NCBI GenBank assembly: GCA_963556195.1
Contig: OY744517.1
Location: forward strand, 84,607,214 to 84,671,213
Reading direction: 5' to 3'
DNA length: 64,000 nt
Origin: Sepiola atlantica
Taxonomy: Eukaryota > Mollusca > Cephalopoda > Sepiida > Sepiolidae
The notes beneath the pieces are model-generated. The model saw nothing but the letters and a program-made list of their open reading frames with translations. It ran no database searches and had not been told where the DNA came from. The translations under genes were made by a program, and so were the position numbers. Below are positions 30,434 to 41,572 of the stretch, in pieces. Within the stretch, counting starts at the first letter, position 1; each line of letters starts with the position of its first letter.

Positions 30434-30837
30434 CAAGACCCAAGAGAACTGACTTATGAAAGGCAAGGAACTCTTCACATGGTCAAACACACAGTCGAGC
30501 CGGGGACGCCCTTGTTCTTCTTAGAATCAGTTTCACAACGCGTGGAACAATATGTTTCTAGCCTACAGTAAGCACAGAAAAAGTCCCACACATCAGGAAA
30601 ACCAAGTTCGCTCAAACTGTAATTGTTTTTGGGTGTGTTTTTACTGAAGGCCACGCCATGCCGAGAGAAAGAGACGTTTTAAAAGAAAGATATTATACAC
30701 ACTTTTGAACTTTTCTCTCTTTTTGTTTATGATGAACCCAGAAGTGCTCAATACCATGTATAGAGTAGGTGCAATAATAAAGTATTAAATATGATAAGTG
30801 GTATAGGCTGAATACAATAGTGTTCAATGCCATAAAT
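30434..30837. other. Unannotated stretch
   Basis: May continue the LINE fragment. An open frame to 30571 has no clear domain. Confidence 0.35.
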
Positions 30838-30917
30838 AGAGTAGAAGGGAGACAGAGAGATAGACATAGACGGGGAATAGAGAGATAGAGAGAGATAGAG
30901 AGAGAGAGAGAGAGAGG
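30838..30917. repeat. GA/GATA-rich tract
   Basis: AGAGATAG and GAGAG repeats next to the CCCGGCG-family copy. Confidence 0.9.
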
Positions 30918-30954
30918 TGGGGGAGTAAATACAGATGTTACACTTTTTAACTCT

Positions 30955-31000
30955 TATTTTGTTATCCATGCTCCCGGGCAACGCCGGGTAGCCATCCGAA
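30955..31000 (-). repeat. CCCGGCGTTGC-family fragment (minus strand)
   Basis: Minus strand: GGCTACCCGGCGTTGCCCGG then GAGCATGG. Confidence 0.5.
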
Positions 31001-31180
31001 ATCTTCGAATAGACATTATATTAACCAGCACGAATTGAGATCGACATTAAGCGGCTAGCAATCGATTTTAGAGATTAATTTCTGTCAATCCCCATGCGCT
31101 CTCCACGCCCGACTCTTATTAGCTCTATTCGTTTGCCGCAACCAACCATACACGATACACCATTGTATTCTTATACGTAA
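31001..31180. other. Unannotated spacer
   Basis: Nothing recognised. Confidence 0.4.
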
Positions 31181-31184
31181 GTGT

Positions 31185-31530
31185 TAGTCGTCGTTTCTTT
31201 TGAGCACGGTAGCCATATACAACAGTTGAAGGATACAACAGTTGAAGAAATTGCCACGAGTCCCACAAATCTATCTAATAATGCACTAAGGCAATTTCCT
31301 GTTCATACGTTATCACCCTCCCCCTTTAAAAAAAAAATGAGATCGCCCAAACATTTCATCTGATGTCATTTTTGTGTCGAATGTGAAACTCGAACTAGAA
31401 TTCACTTTCTTGGCTTTTTGTTTAAGATTAAAGTGTAGTGTCTGTTCTGTCCAAAGATGATGCAATAATATCGTGGGGTCAGCATTTGTGCCAAACATCC
31501 ATATAATAAAAAATATGTCCCAAACTCCTA
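31185..31530 (-). repeat. Dispersed repeat related to 31530-31745 and 54725-54960
   Basis: The minus strand carries CGTGGCAATTTCTTCAACTG, TTGTATATGGCTACCGTGCT and GACCCCACGATATTATTGCA-type blocks, as in the other two copies. Interrupted by a U2 head at 31405-31449. Confidence 0.65.
31405..31449 (+). mobile_element. Isolated U2 snRNA 5' fragment
   Basis: TTTCTTGGCTTTTTGTTTAA and GATTAAAGTGTAGTGTCTGT then TC match about 40 nt of the U2 5' end with a handful of changes. The U2-SINE body does not follow; the flanking dispersed repeat resumes instead. Either a head-only insertion or a chimeric SINE. Confidence 0.7.
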
Positions 31531-31745
31531 CAAGGGTTTTGGAGACCAGATATATTCTGAAACTACATTAATCAGAGTATTTAGATATTTAAGTATATTT
31601 TTCAGTTTGAACCAAAGTGAAACAATAATATCGAGGGGTCTGTGTTTGTGCCGGATGTCTATGGAATGGATGGAAATATTTTAAAGCACGGCAGAAATAT
31701 ACAACAGGTGAAGGATAGAACTGTGGAATTTCCATAGGGCCCTCT
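31530..31745 (-). repeat. Dispersed repeat, second copy
   Basis: The minus strand shares GGAAATTCCACAGTT, CTGTTGTATAT, CAAACACAGACCCCTCGATA and AACCCTTGTAGGA with 54725-54960. Confidence 0.7.
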
Positions 31746-32109
31746 AGTAATAATAATAATAATAATACGAAAAAAAAAACAACACTTGAATAGAGAAACA
31801 GAATCGTTATTGACAACCACACAGAACAACATGATCAGAATGAACTACATAAAAGCTAACAAAAGATCCAAGAAACAATAAATGTAGACTCTGTAGATAG
31901 AGAGACGAAACAGTGAATGCAGCAAACTAGCCTAAAAGCAATACAAGAACATTAATAGGGACGGACTTTTCCGTGAACAGTAATTTAGTTTAATTCTCGT
32001 TATTTTTTGTGTGAATATTTTGTTGGAAACCTATTTGTTCGTAAAGGGAGACATTCGTCAACCGACTTTTAACTGTATTTTCAATCTACTTTGGGAAGAA
32101 ACTGTTGTA

Positions 32110-32112
<3 letters not shown>
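31746..32112. other. Spacer with a short (TAA)n
   Basis: (TAA)n at 31748-31767; remainder unassigned. Confidence 0.5.

Positions 32113-32185
<73 letters not shown>
32113..32185. repeat. (TA)n microsatellite
   Basis: About 36 TA units. Confidence 0.95.
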
Positions 32186-32669
32186 CGGGATAGTGTATTT
32201 AATGAAGTAAAATATAAAAATATGATTAATATTTCCAAGATAATTTTTAAGATTATGATTTCCTGTTTAAATGGAAGTGAAAAATATCAACGATTTGGTT
32301 TGAACAGTTTAATCTCTTAATGGAGGTGATGTTTATATGTGCCATTTTTTTCTAGAAATTTGTAATAGGATAGATGTCTTTAACATTTTGGTTTTATTAT
32401 ATGTTTCGCTGAGCGTACAGAAGTTTTACAGGATTATTTAAATGAGTTGTGTTAGGGAAAACTTTCTTTATCTTTCCAACAGTTTAAGAATTTATCAATT
32501 AAAATAAATGTCATTGTTGGCAGGAATACGAGTAAATATATGAAGATACATACGATGCGAATTATTACATAAGATAAGATATACGTGTATAACTCAAAAT
32601 ATGTGTTTTATATTAATCAATGATTTGGAATAGGAATGAGTAAATATTAATTTTTCACTTTCCACTATC
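32186..32669. other. AT-rich unannotated stretch
   Basis: Nothing recognised. Confidence 0.4.
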
Positions 32670-33000
32670 TAACATATAAAATTAAGTGTCCTGGATTTCC
32701 TACTTCATACCTAAATAACATCTAATAAAATAAAAAAAAATCGATATTTCATTCTGACTAGCCTTCTTTTGTGGAACATTGATGCATTTTAATAGAAACG
32801 ATACATTTTTATTATAGTTCTTTTCTTTGCAGATACAACTTATTCCGCTCGGAATATTTTTTCGCATGGAGAAAAAATTTCTTTCGGCAGCAAATGTAAA
32901 TTCAAAATGGAAGTCAATTTTGCTATCAGCAGAAAACCCAACGACACTTCTGAATTTCAACCGTCACTTGGACCTAATAATTGAAGAGTTCCATTCATTC
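32670..33000 (+). repeat. Dispersed repeat shared with 12726-12970
   Basis: Collinear with the 12.7-kb copy to about 32930, then continues to a CACTTCTGAATTTCAACCGT and CACTTGGACCTAAT end. An inverted relative of that end is at 33418-33500 (minus strand), so the unit may be palindromic overall. Confidence 0.65.
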
Positions 33001-33109
33001 CACCAAGTCAACCGGAAGTCTATTTTCACGAAGAAAAAAAATCAAACATCCCAAAGTTGTAAATTATATATATATATGAAAAAAAACAAACAATGTTGAC
33101 TTTTTGTTG

Positions 33110-33290
33110 GATTTTCGTTTTAAATTATGAATTTTTGTTTTAAAAGATCACTGTTGACTATTTTAATAAAATTTTAATTCATACAATAAAAAAATCACTG
33201 ACTGATAAAATGATAAATGTTCGTTTTAAAAATCACTGTTGATTATTTTGAGAAAGTTTAAATTCATACAATAAAAAAACACATTTGTAT
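33110..33290 (+). repeat. ~86-bp tandem duplication
   Basis: GATCACTGTTGACTATTTT and AATTCATACAATAAAAAAA occur at 33146 and again at 33227. Confidence 0.75.
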
Positions 33291-33828
33291 TATTTTTATA
33301 AATTTTTAAATTATTAAATAAAATATTCTCATATTCTATAACGATACATTGTTCGCTGTTATTATTCTTCGCTGTTAATATTGTCATTTTGAATAAAAAA
33401 ACATCTGCTTCGGTCACTTCCGGTTGGTTGTCTGCCCCTGCCTTCAAAACAGGAAAGCAAATTAAGTCCAAGTGACGATTGAAATGCAGAAGTGCCAACC
33501 TAACATATTACTATTAATTAGAAAGATCACATGGAAATTTAATTTACTGATTATAATAATATTACTTTTAAAATAAAATATGCCCATAAGGGAGAATATT
33601 ATTGAGAAAAAATGACTCTTTCTTCTTCCATAAAAATAATTGTCATTGTCAGATAAATATTCTTTAAATAAATGAAACTAATATGTCTCTTCTTTCGTTA
33701 TTTACTTAAAATTGTAGAAATTGAATTCTTTTTAAAACAATAAATATTCTCTGTCTTCTTATCATAAACATAATTCTAAATATTCGGAATCACAATAAAA
33801 CGAATGTAACTTTTTGAAATGTATTTAT
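33291..33828. other. AT-rich unannotated stretch
   Basis: 33418-33500 holds the inverted partner of the repeat end near 32945-32985. The rest is unassigned. Confidence 0.45.
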
Positions 33829-34262
33829 TTAAAAGAGTCGCCAACTTAATAGGCCCCTCACTATCCACCAAGCTCCAGCCCCTGTCCCATCGCCGCAATG
33901 TTGCATCCTTGTGCCTGTTTTACAAGTACTTCAATGGATTGTGCTCCGATGAACTTGCTTCTCTAGTGCCCCCTCGACGTAAATACAGTAGACCAACCCG
34001 ATAATCAGCTAGATCCCATCCATTCACTGTGGAGGTCCCCAGATGCCGGAGAGCCTTCTACTCTAATAGCTTCTTTCCTGGTGCTGCCGGCCACTGGAAC
34101 TCCCTCTCTGCTCCCTGTTTCCTTGACTGTAGCGACATGCAGAAATTTAAAACTAATGTAAACAGACATCTCGCTGCAGAGCTCCTAATTCTCAGTAACC
34201 CTTTCCGTCTACAGTGGCGGCCTGCCTTGTTTGGGGTGGACTATGTTAAAAAGAAATTGTAA
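33829..34262 (+). pseudogene. 5'-truncated CR1/Jockey-like LINE, C-terminal domain
   Basis: Encodes RVANLIGPSLSTKLQPLSHR, RNVASLCLFYKYFNGLCSDE and LASLVPPRRKYSRP, then stops (TAA at 34002). After the stop, in the same frame, it continues with MEVPRCRRAFYSNSFFPGAA, GHWNSLSAPCF and MQKFKTNVNRHLAAE. The remainder is 3' UTR. Breakpoint at RVANL matches the start of the same domain in other copies, a common truncation point. Confidence 0.9.
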
Positions 34263-34544
34263 TGTCGTAGTTGACGGGATAACGGAATTCGATTTTGGAA
34301 CAGTTCATTTTAAAATGGGTAAAGTCAGAATATTTTGTACCTTAGCGACATCAAATTAATCACCAAACATCATCTTTGCTGATTGGACGATCTCATTTTG
34401 GGCCAATTTAACCACAATCTTTGAGTGAAATAAATATTCCTGGAATAGAAACAATGCGATTTTTTTCCTAAATCCAGGATGATCAGATAGATGAAACCAG
34501 GGTGTTCCAATAGACACAGTAATGTATAGTATTCAAATAAAATA

Positions 34545-34548
<4 letters not shown>
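34263..34548. other. Unannotated spacer
   Basis: Nothing recognised. Confidence 0.4.

Positions 34549-34592
<44 letters not shown>
34549..34592. repeat. (TA)n microsatellite
   Basis: TA tract. Confidence 0.95.
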
Positions 34593-34593
<1 letters not shown>

Positions 34594-34842
34594 AATATAT
34601 ATTTTAAAGATATATATATCCCTTATTATATTATCCAAATTGTTTCAGATTACAAGCTCAATGAAGTTATGTTTGTGATGTTTGCTTTGATAAGCACCCC
34701 ATAAAAACTAAGGACTAAATTTTTTTACAAGTTGTGAAACGTTCGTAAGACGGAAAATATGAGCATGCGCCAAAATCTAACAAGTTTTTTAAAAAATTAT
34801 GATTATGCATTGACGTTTTTAATTTGATTAGTGGAATGTAAC

Positions 34843-34878
<36 letters not shown>

Positions 34879-34993
34879 CTATATATATATTTATTTATTT
34901 ATTTTGCTACAGAAAAATTAGTACAACATTCGTACCGTCGGTTTCAAGCACAGAAGGACTTAGCCATCCGGCTCTCTTCAGCTTCTGTTGTCA

Positions 34994-34996
<3 letters not shown>
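34593..34996. other. Unannotated stretch with short (CAAT)n
   Basis: CAATCAATCAAT at 34849-34879; nothing else recognised. Confidence 0.5.

Positions 34997-35039
<43 letters not shown>
34997..35039. repeat. (TA)n microsatellite
   Basis: TA tract. Confidence 0.95.
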
Positions 35040-35045
<6 letters not shown>

Positions 35046-35644
35046 CTACATACATATCTAAGAAAAGCATACGTTATTATTGATACATGGTGCGTATGAA
35101 CAGTAATAGAACTGGGTGTGCTGTGTGAGCTATGGAGGAAAGACGGATATCCAATTGTGTTATAATTTAATATATTTTGGAAGTATTTTATAACTGTAAT
35201 CTTAGCTTTCTACACCCATTAGGTTTTTTTACATGCTCTTGTTCATACCTTAAATTCTTCACCACGACAATGCACCTGCTTAGAACATCCGGAGTATCTG
35301 GCATTCGCACACTGTAACAACCTCCCTATTCACATTATTTTGTTTAGTGCGTGTTATTTTCATTTTTTCCCAAACTCAAGAGTAACAACAAGAGAGCGTT
35401 TTTTAAAGGTGCTGATGCCATAAACAAGGCCATAACGATAGAGCTAAGGGACATCGTAGAAGAATCCTTCCATCATTTTATTTATAATTCGCATAGATTT
35501 TAATTCTGTATTGTATGATGAAAGTGTGAAATGCAGGTAGATAGACAATATTTGTCTTTTATATAGAGAGACTAGCAAATAAATGCTCCCTGTCAGTCGC
35601 ATTTTTTACTCAGCTACCGTGTCAGTTGGTGTACACTTGTTACA
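35040..35644. other. Unannotated stretch
   Basis: No signature seen upstream of the 75-bp tandem array. Confidence 0.35.
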
Positions 35645-36415
35645 AATAAATCGAAAGTTTACAGACGCGCCTCTGGTGTACAAAAGAATCGAAAGGATAC
35701 GTACGCGTCTCTGGTGTATAAACAAATCAAAGTTTACGGTCGCGCCTCTGGTGTACAAAAGAATCGAAAGTTTACGGCCGCATCTTTGGTGTATAAACAA
35801 TTCAAAGTTTACGGACGCGCCTCTGGTGTACAAAAGAATCGAAAGTTTACGACCGCGTCTCTGGTATATAAACAAATGAAAGTTTACAGACGCGCCTTTG
35901 GTGTACACAAGAATCGAAAGTTTACGGCTACTTCTCTGGTGTATAAATAAATCAAAGTTTATGGACGCGCCTCTGGTATACAAAAGAATTGAAAGTTTAC
36001 GGACGCGCCTCTGGTGTAGACAAGAATCGAAAGTTTACAGTCGCGTCTGTGGTGTATAAACAAATCAAAGTTTACGACCGCGCCTCTGGTGTACAAAAGA
36101 ATCGAAAGTTTACGGCCGCGTCTCTGATGTATAAAGAAATCAAAGTTTACGGACGCGCCTCTGGTGTCCAAAAGGATCGAAAGTTTACGTATGTGTCTCT
36201 GATGTATAAGCAAATCAAAGTTTACGACTGCGCCTCTGGTGTACAAAAGAATGGAAAGTTTACGTACGTGTCTCTGGTGTATAAACAAATCAACGTTTAC
36301 GGACGCGCCTCTGGTGTACGAAAGAATCGAAAGTTTATGACCGCGCCCCTGGTGTACAAAAGAATCATAATTTATCGAAAGTTGTAGACGCGCCTCTGGT
36401 TATAAAAGAATTGAA
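35645..36415. repeat. 75-bp dimeric tandem repeat (~10 dimers)
   Basis: Monomers of 37-38 bp alternate: a GCGCCTCTGGTGTACAAAAG type and a GCGTCTCTGGTGTATAAACA type, each with (A)AAGTTTACGG. The 75-bp dimer is exactly 25 codons, so frames stay open on both strands (plus: VYGRASGVQKNRKFTAASLV; minus: LSILLYTRGASVNFDLFIHQ). I see no start, promoter or flanking domain that would make it a gene, but both frames are unusually free of stops. Confidence 0.9.
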
Positions 36416-36489
36416 ATTTTACCTACACAATTATATAAGTGTAAACCGAAATTAAAATAAACAATCACGATGCCCCCCGCTTCCCTCAC

Positions 36490-36505
36490 AATGACGTCAT
36501 TTCCA
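36490..36505. promoter_or_regulatory. TGACGTCA palindrome next to TTTCC (CRE-like)
   Basis: Perfect CRE consensus TGACGTCA, repeated at about 37245 with TTTCCGG after it. Whether it acts as a promoter element is unknown. Confidence 0.35.
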
Positions 36506-37239
36506 GAAGAATGAGTCTGCGATTTTCCAAATTAATTTCAAGTCTTTAAAAAATAAATTAGAATTTTATTTTGCAATGAAAAATACAATTTAACACTAAT
36601 TAATAAATTTCATCCAAAATGTGTGCGAAAATCAAACGAAATAAACTTCCAAACACTCCTCCCACCCCAAAAAGGTAGGAGTTAATGCCTGGGAGCATGA
36701 GATCATGACAACAGAATATTTAAGATAATCTTGGGAGAATGGTATCGTGAGGAACGAACATATATTATAATGCCCCCGAAATGTAAAGGTAATGCCTAGG
36801 AGGAATGTATCATGACGAATGAAAATGTACTACACAGAATTAATAGACCGGATTAAATCGAGTTATTTAATGAAAAAGTAGGAGTTAATGCCTGGGAGTC
36901 TGATATCATGACAACATAATATTTAGTACACCACCCCTCTATAAAAAGGAGAAGGTAATCCTGGGAGAATGGTATCGTGAGGAACGAACGTGTATTATAA
37001 TGCCACCTCCCCTGAAAAGTAGAGGTAATGCCTGGGAAGAATATATCATGGCGAATGAAAATATACTACTAAGAATTAATAGACCGGATTAAATCAAGTT
37101 ATTTTTTGATGAAAAAGTAGGAGTTAATGCCTGGGTGCATGATATCATGCTAACAAAAGTTTACGTATGTGCCTCTGGTTTAAGCATAAACCGAAATAAA
37201 AATAAACAATGTAGATTCTCCCTGCCCCCACTTGCCTCT

Positions 37240-37262
37240 CACAATGACGTCATTTCCGGAAA
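37240..37262. promoter_or_regulatory. TGACGTCATTTCCGG site (CRE- and ETS-like)
   Basis: Second copy of the CRE-like palindrome, followed directly by a TTCCGG ETS-type core. Duplicated with its block, so recurrence is not independent evidence of function. Confidence 0.35.
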
Positions 37263-37280
37263 AATGAGTGCAGTTTTCCA

Positions 37281-38200
37281 AATTAATACATGGAAGTTTT
37301 CATGTAATTATCTCCCTTGAAAAAGAAAGTCTAAGTCTGCTTTAAAAATTCGATAGTTTTTTAATAAAATGCATTTAATTAATTGTATTAATGATTTTTA
37401 TTAATGTTACTATCGAGGAAAATATTATAAATACATATGCAAATTGGACAATACTAGTTATAAGTGTATATTTCCGAATATTAATTAAAACAAATGAATT
37501 ATGTAAATTCGAAAAAACGCATGTTGTTTGGGCCAAGTTCGTATGTTTATATATACGACCTGCCAGAACAATATATCAGTAATATTTGCTGACGAACACA
37601 CGGAAAACATCAAGGTTGGTGTTCGAATCGCAGTCTCTGCTTCAAATTAATTTAGTGTTTATTTATTTTTTATTTAATCTAAAATAAGTAGTTAGGAGTT
37701 TTCCCAATGTAATTCTTACGTTTACAAAACTTTTCGCCGACAGACAGAAATCCTGACATCGTGACAGAGAACCTATATTATTAGATGAGGCAGAAAATTG
37801 TCTTGGGAATCTAATTAGATAGAAATAAATGCTTTGCTACTTTTAACAGAGAGAAATGGTCCACAGAAAGTGGGTGGACCTCGAAAGAATTGGAAACAGT
37901 TTGTGGCTGAAGACGTGATTGACAAATAAGAATACGAGTAATAGAAAATTGTGGAGACAGTGAATGAAAAAGTCTAACCTAGTCAACGAAAAAGGGACAT
38001 GAAAACGAGAAGTAGAAGAAAAAATAGTAAGTATTAGCAAATAAATTTCATCCATAAAGCATTCATCGACTATGAAATAACAAGTATTACCAGTAAAGAC
38101 ACCTAGACTAGCTGGATTTACTCGGTGTCTCCCATGCAGCGACATATTGCCAGTTAGAAAACTTTAAGAAAAATAATAAAAAAATAAAGTCATGTTTACA
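37281..38200. other. Unannotated stretch with a possible LINE scrap
   Basis: At 37853-37918 one frame reads VGGPRKNWKQFVAEDVI, reminiscent of the GRP-K-W LINE C-terminus. Too short to classify. The rest is AT-rich. Confidence 0.3.
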
Positions 38201-38201
38201 T

Positions 38202-38372
38202 TTTTTTTTAAATAGGATTTTTTAAAATTCGCTTTAGTTTATGTGTGACACAAGAAATGAAAAAAAATGAATGGTTAACGTCTATTTTTTTTTAAATAGG
38301 ATTTTTTAAAATTCGCTTTAGTTTACGTGTGACACAAGAAATGAAAAAAAATGAATGGTTAACGTCTATTTT
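38202..38372 (+). repeat. 84-bp tandem duplication
   Basis: TAAATAGGATTTTTTAAAAT, TCGCTTTAGTTTA, GTGTGACACAAGAAATG and GAATGGTTAACGTCTA occur at 38209 and again at 38293, almost identical, so recent. Confidence 0.95.
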
Positions 38373-38394
38373 TTTTTTTTAATATTTGTTTGCA

Positions 38395-38855
38395 TCAAAC
38401 AAGGCATATTGCCACTGAAGCATGAAGGGTTCTGTGATTATGGGATAGATTTGTTGAGGTAACCTGGGCAAGGGAGTTTAGCAGCAAGCTGTTTGTTTAC
38501 ATTAGATTTAAATTTCTGGGAAAACAACGAACTAGAGGGAATTCCAAAAGCTAGCGGTCCAAAGAAATCAACTGTTAGACTAGAAAATATTTAAGCATCT
38601 AACAATAAGGTAGTGTGATTTTCTTGCTAGTTGAGTGGGTCGGGGGTATTTACGTTTAGGGTGTACAATTGTAGAAAGTTCATTGGAGCACATCCTATGG
38701 AAGTACTTGTAAAACAAGTTCAGGGATGCAATACTGCAGCGATGTGACAGGTACTGGCGCTTGGCAGAAAGTGCAAGACCTATTAGGTTAGAAATTCTTT
38801 TTTGAACCCTATCCAAGAAAGAAAGGCTAGCTGTTGGTGCAAATAATGAATCAAA
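38395..38855 (-). pseudogene. 5'-truncated CR1/Jockey-like LINE (minus strand)
   Basis: Minus strand: VQKRISNLIGLALSAKRQYL, SHRCSIASLNLFYKYFHRMC and SNELSTIVHPKRKYPRPTQL, then broken. The 3' UTR belongs to the 'TTCAGTGGCAATA' subfamily. Lies head-to-head with the fuller plus-strand copy that begins about 105 bp downstream. Confidence 0.85.
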
Positions 38856-38980
38856 TAATGAAAAGATATATCTTTGAAGTTTAAAATATGACTCATCACC
38901 CTTACATTATTTGAGTTATTACTGAGCATTTTTTAATCTCTTCTGTGCTCTTTATTAACCAATAGATCCAGAGAAATGCT

Positions 38981-39583
38981 GTGAATGTACAGCTAATAAC
39001 CAATAATCCTTCGACCCAGGACTGTTCACTACTTGACTCTGTCTCTGAAAGCTTAGATAGAGCACTCTCACTCGACTCAAATGCCCAAATACATGTATTT
39101 AGGAATTTTAATGCACACCACCGTGACTGGTTGGGATTCTCCAGCGTTACTGATGCAGCTGGGAACTCTACCTTTAATTTCTCCTCAGCTCACGGATTGC
39201 GCGGACCAGCAAGCCTCACTTCTCGACCTGTTTTTGACCTTACTACCTGCCCATAGCCTGCTCGGAAACTCTGATCACGTTGTGGTAGTGATACTTATCA
39301 CCTTAAAAACTCGTCCAAAAGCCGGAGAGCCGTTGCTTAAAACGACGAGAAACTATGAGCAGGCTGATTTTGAATCCCTCAGGGATCACATCAGCGACGC
39401 CCCATGGGGTGTAACCTTCTCACTCCCTGCTGATCAGTGTGCAAATAAGCTAACCGAATGGGTCAAAGCAGGCATTGATGCTTATGTCCCCACGCGAAAA
39501 TTCTTCAGCAAACCCTACTCTCCTCAATTGTTCACCTCAGAATGTGCAGCTGCTATTGCTGAGAGGCAGAAGCCATTCTGAAA
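38981..39583 (+). pseudogene. LINE APE-endonuclease C-terminal part
   Basis: Reads NFNAHHRDWLG near 39100-39135 (the D-N/FNAHH-W motif of apurinic-type endonucleases, here with N for the usual D). After a frameshift near 39200 it continues LLDLFLTLLPAHSLLGNSDH, with the catalytic-type SDH motif. A linker to the RT follows up to the stop at 39579. Nicks target DNA in an intact element; here broken. Confidence 0.85.
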
Positions 39584-39587
39584 ATTC

Positions 39588-41068
39588 GGCCGCCATAAGT
39601 CAACTGCGAACAGACAAAAATTTGTAGAGGCAAGAAATGATTGCAAAGTAGTGATAGATGAAGCAAAGAGAAGGTATACAGAGATAACCAAAAAATACAT
39701 TCAGTCACAGAAACTAGTTACTCGTGATTTCTGGAAAATTTACAATAGTGTGATGAATAATAGTCAATCAACGATTCCCCCACTATCAAATCACAATGAT
39801 GTTGTTTGCACGGCAACTGATAAGGCTGAACTACTTGCCCAGCGTTTCGCCTTAAACTCCACTCTGGACTCGGCAAACAACCTCCTCCCTAAATTCCCAT
39901 TGCGGACTGAAGCCACACTTGAGAACCTGGTCATCACCCCATCTCAAGTGAGAGACATCATAAAAAAACCTTGACACCTCCAAAGCCTGTGGGCCTGATC
40001 TTATACCAGTAATAGTAATGAAGAAATGCTCTGCTGAGCTGGCCCCTGTCCTCTCAAAACTATACAACAAATGCCTTACTGAATCTTGCTTCCTGATAGT
40101 TGGAAAATTGCTTCTGTGGTACCAGTCTTCAAGAATTCTGATCCTCTAAACTACCGCCCAATTAGTCTACTCTCGATCTTTGCTAAAATCTTTGAATCAT
40201 TAATCAATCTAGCGATAGTCAGGCACCTAGTTAATGCTACACTTCTTTCTGATCCTCAATACGGATTCAGACAAGCACGATCTACTGCAGATATCCTAAC
40301 GGTCATCTTCGAACGCATATACCATACACTGGACAAGGCAGGTGAAGCTAGGGCGGTAGCGCTCGATATATCCAAGACCTTTGACAAGGTCTGGCATGAA
40401 GGGCTTCTCATAAAACTGCACTTATATGGTATTATTGACAAATATTTAATATAATTAAATCCTTTCTAACAAAATGAAAGATCCAGGTTGTACTCGATGG
40501 TTGTTCTTCTAGGCAACATGGCATAAATGCTGGTGTACCCCAGGGATCTATTCTTGGACCACTATTGTTCCTGATTTTCATAAATTACCTCCCTGATGCC
40601 ATTGTGACTGAGATAGGAATTTTTGCTGACGACACCACACTCTACTCTCGTCATGTGGGCAAAACCGACACGCACATATTGGAGGCAATGACTGAATCTT
40701 TAGAAAATGACCTCCAGTCTGTAGTGGAATGGGGTAAAAAATGGATGGTAACTTTTAATGCTGCAAAAACAAAGCTACTTTCTTTCAATAACTACATAAT
40801 ACCTCTTCAACCACCGATTGTCATGGCAAATAGCACCCTGCCTGAGAGTTTGTCATTCAAACTCCTCGGCCTAACTTTCACAGATAACATGAATTGGAAT
40901 AAATACATTCCCAACATTGCCAGGGCTGCCGCAAAGAAGGTGGGCTCCCTCTACCGTGCCAGTAAACTCCTCACACCTGACATTATCCTATATCTCTACA
41001 AAGTCACCATCCATCCACCCATACATGGAGTATTGTTACCACATCTGAGCTGGTGCATCATCCACTAG
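39588..41068 (+). pseudogene. LINE reverse transcriptase, frameshifted
   Basis: The pre-RT thumb region runs to 39974 (EAKRRYTEITKKYIQSQK). RT blocks then follow: SKACGPDLIPV near 39980; LPDSWKIASVVPVFKNSDPL and NYRPISLLSIFAKIFESL (40086-40200); the block A aspartate in ALDISKTFDKVWHEGLL (about 40360); the GINAGVPQGSILGPLLFLIF block (40520-40580); and the catalytic FADDTTLY (about 40620-40645). The interval 40440-40560 is shifted by frame errors. All key RT residues are still visible although no continuous protein can be made. Confidence 0.92.
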
Positions 41069-41108
41069 TCTCTCCCTTTTAGACAAGGTACAAAAAAGAG
41101 TCGCCAAT

Positions 41109-41572
41109 TTGATAGGTCCCTCACTGTCAACCAAGCTCCAGCTCCTGTCCCATCGCCGCAATGTTGCATCCTTGTGCCTGTTTTACAAGTACTTCAATGG
41201 ATTGTGCTCTAATGAGCTTGCTGCTCTGGTGCCCCCAAAACGTAGATTCACTAGACCAACCCGACAATCTGCAAAATCCCATCCATACACTGTGGAGGTC
41301 CCCAGATGCCGAAGAGCTTTCTACTCCAAAAGCTTCTTTCCTCGTGCTGCTGGACTCTGGAACTCCCTCCCTGCTCCCTGTTTTCCTGACGTTACTGACA
41401 TGCAGAAATTTAAAACTAATGTAAACAGATATCTCGCTGCGCAGTTCCCAAATTAGGTTGCCCGTCCCCCAAACCTCTACCCTTTGTTTTCTCAGTAGCC
41501 CCTTACGTCTACAGTGGTGGCTTGCCTTGTTTGGGGTGAACTATGTTAAGAATAAAAATAAAGAAATAATAA
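41109..41572 (+). pseudogene. LINE C-terminal domain and 3' UTR
   Basis: 115 codons open to 41456: LSHRRNVASLCLFYKYFNGL, CSNELAALVPPKRRFTRPTR, VEVPRCRRAFYSKSFFPRAA, GLWNSLPAPCFPDVTDMQKF, KTNVNRYLAAQFPN. The W-N-SLP and FK..VN..L words are common at the end of CR1/Jockey-type LINE proteins. The 3' UTR has GTCTACAGTGGTGGCTTGCC and ends near an AATAAA-rich tail. Confidence 0.9.

Larger units (their letters stand above)
36430..37280 (+). repeat. Compound duplicated block with ~204-239-bp units
   Basis: GTAGGAGTTAATGCCTGGG recurs at 36674, 36878 and 37117. GGAATGTATCATGACGAATG-like and ATAGACCGGATTAAATC segments recur within each unit. The block is bounded on both sides by the same segment (ATAAACCGAAATAAAAATAA then CTCACAATGACGTCATTTCC) at about 36440-36520 and 37180-37275. 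A lone 75-bp-array monomer precedes the second copy at 37157. Confidence 0.8.
38960..41572 (+). mobile_element. CR1/Jockey-like non-LTR retrotransposon, 5'-truncated, most complete copy
   Basis: Element order is partial APE-type endonuclease, RT, C-terminal domain, 3' UTR ending in AATAAAAATAAAG-type A-rich sequence. About 2.6 kb remain; the N-terminal part of the endonuclease and any ORF1 are missing. At least four frameshifts or stops break the frame (about 39170, 39580, 39975-40085, 40455-40560, 41065-41110), so it is dead. The RT blocks are well preserved, suggesting a moderately recent insertion. Other copies of the same family in the window are nearly all 3' ends, as expected of target-primed reverse transcription. 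Confidence 0.92.

Noticed and set aside
35583..36387. Multiple 78-132-codon frames as a gene cluster
   Set aside because: Periodic 25-residue translations of the 75-bp array on both strands; treated as a repeat.
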